A DNA stretch of 64,000 nucleotides, taken from the NCBI RefSeq assembly GCF_000016345.1, contig NC_009379.1, positions 2,046,001 to 2,110,000 of the forward strand, in the 5' to 3' direction. The stretch's first letter is position 1. Every line of letters begins with the position of its first letter. The stretch is from Polynucleobacter asymbioticus QLW-P1DMWA-1 (lineage in GTDB: Bacteria > Pseudomonadota > Gammaproteobacteria > Burkholderiales > Burkholderiaceae). Made by a program: the position numbers and the translations under genes. Shown here in pieces: positions 60,473 through 64,000 of the stretch. The notes below the pieces were generated by a model. The model was not told where the DNA came from, made no database searches, and was given only the letters and a program-made list of their open reading frames with translations.

Positions 60473-62107
60473 ATTACCATCGATACCAATACCTCCAGTA
60501 CTCCAGCCGCAGAAGTTCTTAGACGTCGCAGCTTTGCCATCATCTCTCACCCAGATGCCGGTAAAACAACGCTCACTGAAAAGTTGCTGCTATACGCGGG
60601 CGCAATTCAAATCGCAGGCAGCGTTAAAGCGCGTAAAGCGAGCAGGCATGCAACTTCTGATTGGATGGAAATTGAAAAGCAACGCGGAATCTCCGTAGCT
60701 AGCTCAGTAATGCAGATGGAATATCGTGACTGCATTATTAATCTTTTAGATACCCCAGGCCACCAAGATTTCTCTGAAGACACCTACCGAGTATTAACGG
60801 CTGTTGATTCTGCATTAATGGTGATTGATGCTGCTAACGGAGTGGAATCACAAACCCTACGCTTGCTCGAAGTATGTCGCGCGCGCAATACACCTATCGT
60901 TACCTTCATCAATAAGATGGATCGCGAAGTAAAGCCGCCCATGGAATTAATGGATGAAATTGAAACAGCATTAGGAATTGAAGTGGTGCCATTCACTTGG
61001 CCAGTTGGCATGGGCAAATCCTTTGCAGGCGTTATTGATATAGCCAACTCTCGGATGCGCATGTTTAAAGCAGGTGAAGACCGCGTGACCGAAGATTCAC
61101 ATGCTGTGGTTGACATCAATGATCCAGCCCTAAAAGAGCGCTTGGGAAGCGATTTAGAAAATGCACTGGCAGAAGTAGAGCTCATTAAAGAGGCAATGCC
61201 AGCATTCGATCGCGAAGCCTTTTTGGCTGGGCGTCAATCACCTGTTTTCTTTGGCTCAGCTATTAACAACTTTGGTGTACGTGAAATTTTGAATACACTG
61301 GTTGAACTTGCGCCTTCACCAGGATCTCGTAAGGCCTTGCAGCGCGAAGTAAGTCCCGCGGAAAATAAATTCTCTGCAGTGGTTTTTAAGATTCAGGCCA
61401 ATATGGATCCTGCACACCGCGACCGCGTAGCATTTTTAAGAATTTGTTCCGGACATTTTCAGCGCGGTATGAAACTCAAAATTAGTCGTAACGGCAAAGA
61501 AGCGCGTACCAATAATGCGCTATCTTTCTTATCGCAAAGACGTGACATTTTGGATGAAGCCTTCCCGGGTGACATTATTGGCTTACCCAATCATGGCCTG
61601 TTACGCCTTGGTGATACGCTCACCGAAGGTGAACAGCTTCAATTTACAGGGCTTCCTTTTTTCGCCCCAGAAATCTTCCGCATGGTGGAGTCAGCAGATC
61701 CATTGCGGACAAAACAACTCAGAACCGGCCTCATGCAGCTTGGGGAAGAGGGCGCTATTCAGGTATTTCGTCCTATGACCGGTGGAACAATGCTGCTCGG
61801 TGCTTTTGGTCAACTGCAATTTGAGGTGGTCAGTCATCGCCTACAAACCGAATATGGTGCGGAGGTGCGTTTGCTCCCAGCACGATATAACTTAGCTCGA
61901 TGGGTTAGCTCTGAAGATCCCGTTGCTCTGAAAAAATTTATTCAAGAAAATATTCATCGCATGGCTGAAGACGTAGTAGGCGCTTCAGTTTTCTTGGCAT
62001 CCCACAAATCAGAATTGGATGTTGCTCAGCAACGTTGGGAATCGATTCAATTTCACGCTTTAAGAGAGCATGCTGGCCTCATATACCAATCTGACCTAGC
62101 AGGCTAA
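60473..62107 (+). CDS. prfC: Peptide chain release factor 3, apparent non-canonical start
   Basis: About 544 residues of RF3, a GTPase that recycles RF1/RF2. The frame runs from an in-frame TAG at 60422-60424 and encodes RRRSFAIISHPDAGKTTL (P-loop), RGISVASSVMQMEY (switch I), LLDTPGHQDFSEDTYRVL (G3), FINKMDRE (G4) and the RF3 C-terminal domain. There is no ATG, GTG, TTG or CTG between that stop and the P-loop. The first such codon, TTG at 60584, lies after the P-loop. The best start is ATT at 60473 (M-T-I-D-T-N-T), giving normal RF3 length (E. coli about 529). A sequencing error is possible. Confidence 0.9.
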   Translation: MTIDTNTSSTPAAEVLRRRSFAIISHPDAGKTTLTEKLLLYAGAIQIAGSVKARKASRHATSDWMEIEKQRGISVASSVMQMEYRDCIINLLDTPGHQDFSEDTYRVLTAVDSALMVIDAANGVESQTLRLLEVCRARNTPIVTFINKMDREVKPPMELMDEIETALGIEVVPFTWPVGMGKSFAGVIDIANSRMRMFKAGEDRVTEDSHAVVDINDPALKERLGSDLENALAEVELIKEAMPAFDREAFLAGRQSPVFFGSAINNFGVREILNTLVELAPSPGSRKALQREVSPAENKFSAVVFKIQANMDPAHRDRVAFLRICSGHFQRGMKLKISRNGKEARTNNALSFLSQRRDILDEAFPGDIIGLPNHGLLRLGDTLTEGEQLQFTGLPFFAPEIFRMVESADPLRTKQLRTGLMQLGEEGAIQVFRPMTGGTMLLGAFGQLQFEVVSHRLQTEYGAEVRLLPARYNLARWVSSEDPVALKKFIQENIHRMAEDVVGASVFLASHKSELDVAQQRWESIQFHALREHAGLIYQSDLAG

Positions 62108-62117
62108 TTACCGCCTA

Positions 62118-62351
62118 TTACCGTGGTACTTTGCAATCGAACACCACAACCAATTGGGTGTCTGCATTTCTGAAAGTCGCTGTTTTGCCGTATTGTGCGC
62201 AATAGTTCTGCGCCTTCTGAGTTAATTGCTCCATAGACTCGCCACTACTATTTAAGAAGGTAACTTGGTTAGCATCAGAGGCGTCGGTATAGACTGCAGC
62301 GCATCCCCCTAAAAACACGCTCGTAAGAACTGTCAGTAATGGTGTTTTCAT
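62118..62351 (-). CDS. Small predicted lipoprotein (paralog of 8068-8364)
   Basis: A 77-residue lipoprotein with signal MKTPLLTVLTSVFLGGC, lipidated at C17. The mature part has FLNSSGESMEQLTQKAQNYC and ends VFDCKVPR. It shares with the lipoprotein at 8068-8364 the order NSS, Q, A..C, then F.C, so the two look like distant paralogs with a conserved cysteine pair. Function unknown. Confidence 0.72.
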   Translation of the reverse strand: MKTPLLTVLTSVFLGGCAAVYTDASDANQVTFLNSSGESMEQLTQKAQNYCAQYGKTATFRNADTQLVVVFDCKVPR

Positions 62352-62385
62352 TTAATGGCCCTTTATTTTTGGTGAAGTAGTGCGA

Positions 62386-62619
62386 TCAATTACTACGGCT
62401 CAATTTCTCTAGCAATGTATTTGTTACCCTGGTGGCGATAGGCCGATAAATTAAGATACAAATGATGGCTACTGGATAGGCAACAGACCATACTTCAAAC
62501 CACACAGAGAAGAAAGTATCCGCTCTGCCAACACGCACAAAGGTGGTTGCGAAAGTGATGCTTAAGGACATTAAAAACCCCATCACCAGAGAAAAAATAA
62601 AACCCGGAAGATTAATCAT
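62386..62619 (-). CDS. DUF2798 family membrane protein
   Basis: A 77-residue protein with two predicted membrane helices (FIFSLVMGFLMSLSITFATTFV and AYPVAIICILIYRPI) arranged like DUF2798 small inner-membrane proteins. Polar loop residues and the Arg-Pro after helix 2 fit the family. Function unknown. It is transcribed towards the small lipoprotein with a 34-bp gap. Confidence 0.75.
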   Translation of the reverse strand: MINLPGFIFSLVMGFLMSLSITFATTFVRVGRADTFFSVWFEVWSVAYPVAIICILIYRPIATRVTNTLLEKLSRSN

Positions 62620-62746
62620 CCCTCAATCATAGCGCCTGGTCTTTTTAGCTGTTATTCTGAACTGTGATCGCTATTCTGCACCCTACTTAGGGGGATCTTT
62701 TGAGCACGGCTCTTTGGTTCATCATTCCACCACTCTAGGAAAACTA

Positions 62747-62926
62747 ATGGCTGTAGGCCAAAATCAAAAAAACCGCAAAAACGATCCCATGCTCACAAAA
62801 ACAGGCAAAACACGCCTAGGGCCCCTCAATACTGCACAGCTCACCAAACTCATGGAAACGAGCACTAAAGCAAAAGAAAAAGGCAAAATACTACGAGCGC
62901 TTAACAAGCAACAAGTTCCGGCGTAA
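62747..62926 (+). CDS. Small basic hypothetical protein
   Basis: A 59-residue, Lys/Thr/Asn-rich cytoplasmic protein with no membrane segment or signal (MAVGQNQKNRKNDPMLTKTG and on). AGGA lies upstream of the ATG at 62747, favouring it over 62714. The strong terminator directly downstream and a discrete upstream gap suggest a monocistronic small gene. I do not recognise the family; a ribosome- or nucleic-acid-associated small basic protein is only a guess. Confidence 0.6.
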   Translation: MAVGQNQKNRKNDPMLTKTGKTRLGPLNTAQLTKLMETSTKAKEKGKILRALNKQQVPA

Positions 62927-62932
62927 ATACCA

Positions 62933-62957
62933 AGCCCCGATATTTCGGGGCTTTTTT
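62933..62957 (+). terminator. Intrinsic terminator after the small basic gene
   Basis: AGCCCCGA (62933-62940) pairs with TCGGGGCT (62945-62952) over 8 bp with loop TATT, followed by TTTTT. It is a classic Rho-independent terminator. Confidence 0.93.
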
Positions 62958-63039
62958 ATGTCCGTCAGAATGTGTACTAATCGAGTACAGGTAAGATGTA
63001 AATACTTGAATGTAGCAAGAGCATGCTTTTAAGGAACAG

Positions 63040-63435
63040 ATGATTAGTTACCGCGACGATGCGAATATATCTGCAGATGAAGCCATTGCGCTTTACGTGC
63101 GCTCAACCCTTGGTGAGCGTCGTCCCATTCACAATAAACATACTTTTGAGGCAATGCTAAAACATGCTGACATTACCATCACCGCTTGGGATGGTGAAAA
63201 TCTCATTGGCATTGCACGAACGCTGACTGATTTTGCTTATGTGGCCTATTTAGCCGATTTAGCAGTAGATCAACAATATCAACGAAACGGCATTGGCAAG
63301 CATCTGATTGCTGAGACAAAGTTGCGCTTGGGGCCTGAATGCATGACAGTGTTGCTCGCCGCACCAAATGCAAACGAATATTACGAACACATTGGCTTTG
63401 AACACAATCCGAGAGCATGGACGCATAAAAAATAA
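63040..63435 (+). CDS. GNAT-family N-acetyltransferase
   Basis: A 131-residue acetyltransferase. VAYLADLAVDQQYQRNGIGKHLI carries the acetyl-CoA motif (Q/RxxGxG/A as QRNGIG). YEHIGFEHNPRAWTHK is the usual C-terminal GNAT substrate region. Substrate unknown. AAGGA is upstream of the ATG at 63040. Confidence 0.88.
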   Translation: MISYRDDANISADEAIALYVRSTLGERRPIHNKHTFEAMLKHADITITAWDGENLIGIARTLTDFAYVAYLADLAVDQQYQRNGIGKHLIAETKLRLGPECMTVLLAAPNANEYYEHIGFEHNPRAWTHKK

Positions 63436-63456
63436 TTGCCCCTATATCATTAGCAA

Positions 63457-64000
63457 ATGACTACAACCCGTTTTTGCTTAGTGCGCCATGGTGAGACCGA
63501 TTGGAATGTTGAGCGTCGTCTCCAAGGTTTTACAGACATCCCTTTAAATGAAAAAGGAGTGCGGCAGGCAAACCAAATGGCAAGCGCTCTTCAAGCCATT
63601 GATCTTCAGTTTGATGTGCTCTATGCCAGCGATTTACAACGTGCAGCTCAAACCGCACAGGCTATTGAAAAGGTGTTCGGCGTCTCCGCAATTGCCCATA
63701 AAGCATTGCGAGAGCGGAACCTAGGCGCCCTACAAGGACTCACAACGCAGGAAGCTCCAGACTTAGAGCCAGAACTTTGGAATACGCACCTGAGAAGATC
63801 ACTTCATGAGGAATTACGTGGCGGTGAGAGTATCGCTCAATTCGCCAACAGGATCAAAGATGCCTTAGAGCAAATTTGCCTAAAACATGCGGGCAAAACT
63901 GTTTTATTAGTCAGTCATGGCGGAGCGCTGGATATGATGTATCGCATCGCCAGCAATCAAGCCTTAGATGCAGATAAAGCGATATCCGTCCCCAATGCTT
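63457..64000 (+). CDS. Histidine phosphatase / phosphoglycerate-mutase-like protein (truncated by window end)
   Basis: My translation from the ATG at 63457 reads MTTTRFCLVRHGETDWNVER: the RHG phosphohistidine motif R10-H11-G12, then GFTDIPLNEKGVRQA, SDLQRAAQTAQAI, ALRERNLGALQGLT and VLLVSHGGALDMMYR with the second catalytic His. It could be a phosphoglycerate-mutase-like or alpha-ribazole-type phosphatase. The C-terminus is outside the window. Confidence 0.9.
   Translation, partial: MTTTRFCLVRHGETDWNVERRLQGFTDIPLNEKGVRQANQMASALQAIDLQFDVLYASDLQRAAQTAQAIEKVFGVSAIAHKALRERNLGALQGLTTQEAPDLEPELWNTHLRRSLHEELRGGESIAQFANRIKDALEQICLKHAGKTVLLVSHGGALDMMYRIASNQALDADKAISVPNA

Noticed and set aside
60584..60586. 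TTG as prfC start
   Set aside because: It would remove the RF3 P-loop (SHPDAGKT), which is coded in frame just upstream.

Overview
This window is an ordinary, densely packed bacterial chromosome segment. It carries about 65 protein genes on both strands and no rRNA, tRNA, IS element, prophage or CRISPR array that I could see. The gene set points to a betaproteobacterium of the Burkholderiales: two-piece MetH, PhaM, zinc-ligand-poor DksA, SlmA next to metXW, NodT-type efflux lipoprotein and LpxO. The moderate, AT-leaning base composition and compact gaps make a Polynucleobacter-like freshwater bacterium my best guess. That is inference from gene content, not a database match.

Layout. 1-9.6 kb: 5' part of argS, a DUF1840 gene, split metH, phaM, an MBL hydrolase, a DUF1289 gene, acuI-like reductase, a small lipoprotein, a flavin reductase and a GST. 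9.6-15.5 kb: tripartite RND efflux operon in the order outer-membrane factor, fusion protein, pump. 15.7-21.2 kb: folM-like, folB, ttcA, glmU, glmS. 21.2-27.2 kb: midA-like methyltransferase, cca, an NDUFA9-like protein, slt and 5-formyl-THF cyclo-ligase. 27.2-31.0 kb: metF, ahcY and metK, the activated-methyl cycle, with a SAM-II-type riboswitch before metK and a SAH riboswitch before ahcY. 31.1-36.6 kb: two LpxL-family acyltransferases, dapF, pyrE, xth, ampG. 36.6-43.3 kb: metW, metX, slmA, argB, dksA, a CobW GTPase, xerC and a DUF484 gene. 43.3-46.6 kb: gatCAB. 46.7-52.2 kb: mreBCD-mrdA-rodA. 52.3-58.2 kb: hup, a hypothetical, lpxO, a DUF167 gene, can, a third LpxL paralog, a phosphoesterase and a kinase-Usp fusion. 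58.2-64 kb: dctA, a pseudouridine synthase, prfC, small genes, a GNAT and a truncated phosphoglycerate-mutase-like gene.

Themes. Sulfur/one-carbon metabolism is concentrated here (metH pieces, metXW, metF, ahcY, metK, folB, folM-like, MTHFS), and two different metabolite-sensing RNAs regulate the SAM/SAH node. Envelope genes form a second theme: cell-shape operon, GlmS/GlmU, Slt, AmpG, three lipid A acyltransferase homologs and LpxO.

The most noteworthy observations are the two riboswitches around metK with a 30-bp perfect palindrome next to the second one, and prfC, which has no ATG/GTG/TTG/CTG available upstream of its P-loop and probably starts at ATT. Others are a GlmU with a seven-fold KKxxx tail, a Trp-rich N-terminal extension on the efflux fusion protein, and the kinase-Usp fusion beside a calcineurin-like phosphoesterase. 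I did not find a convincing wholly new multi-gene system.
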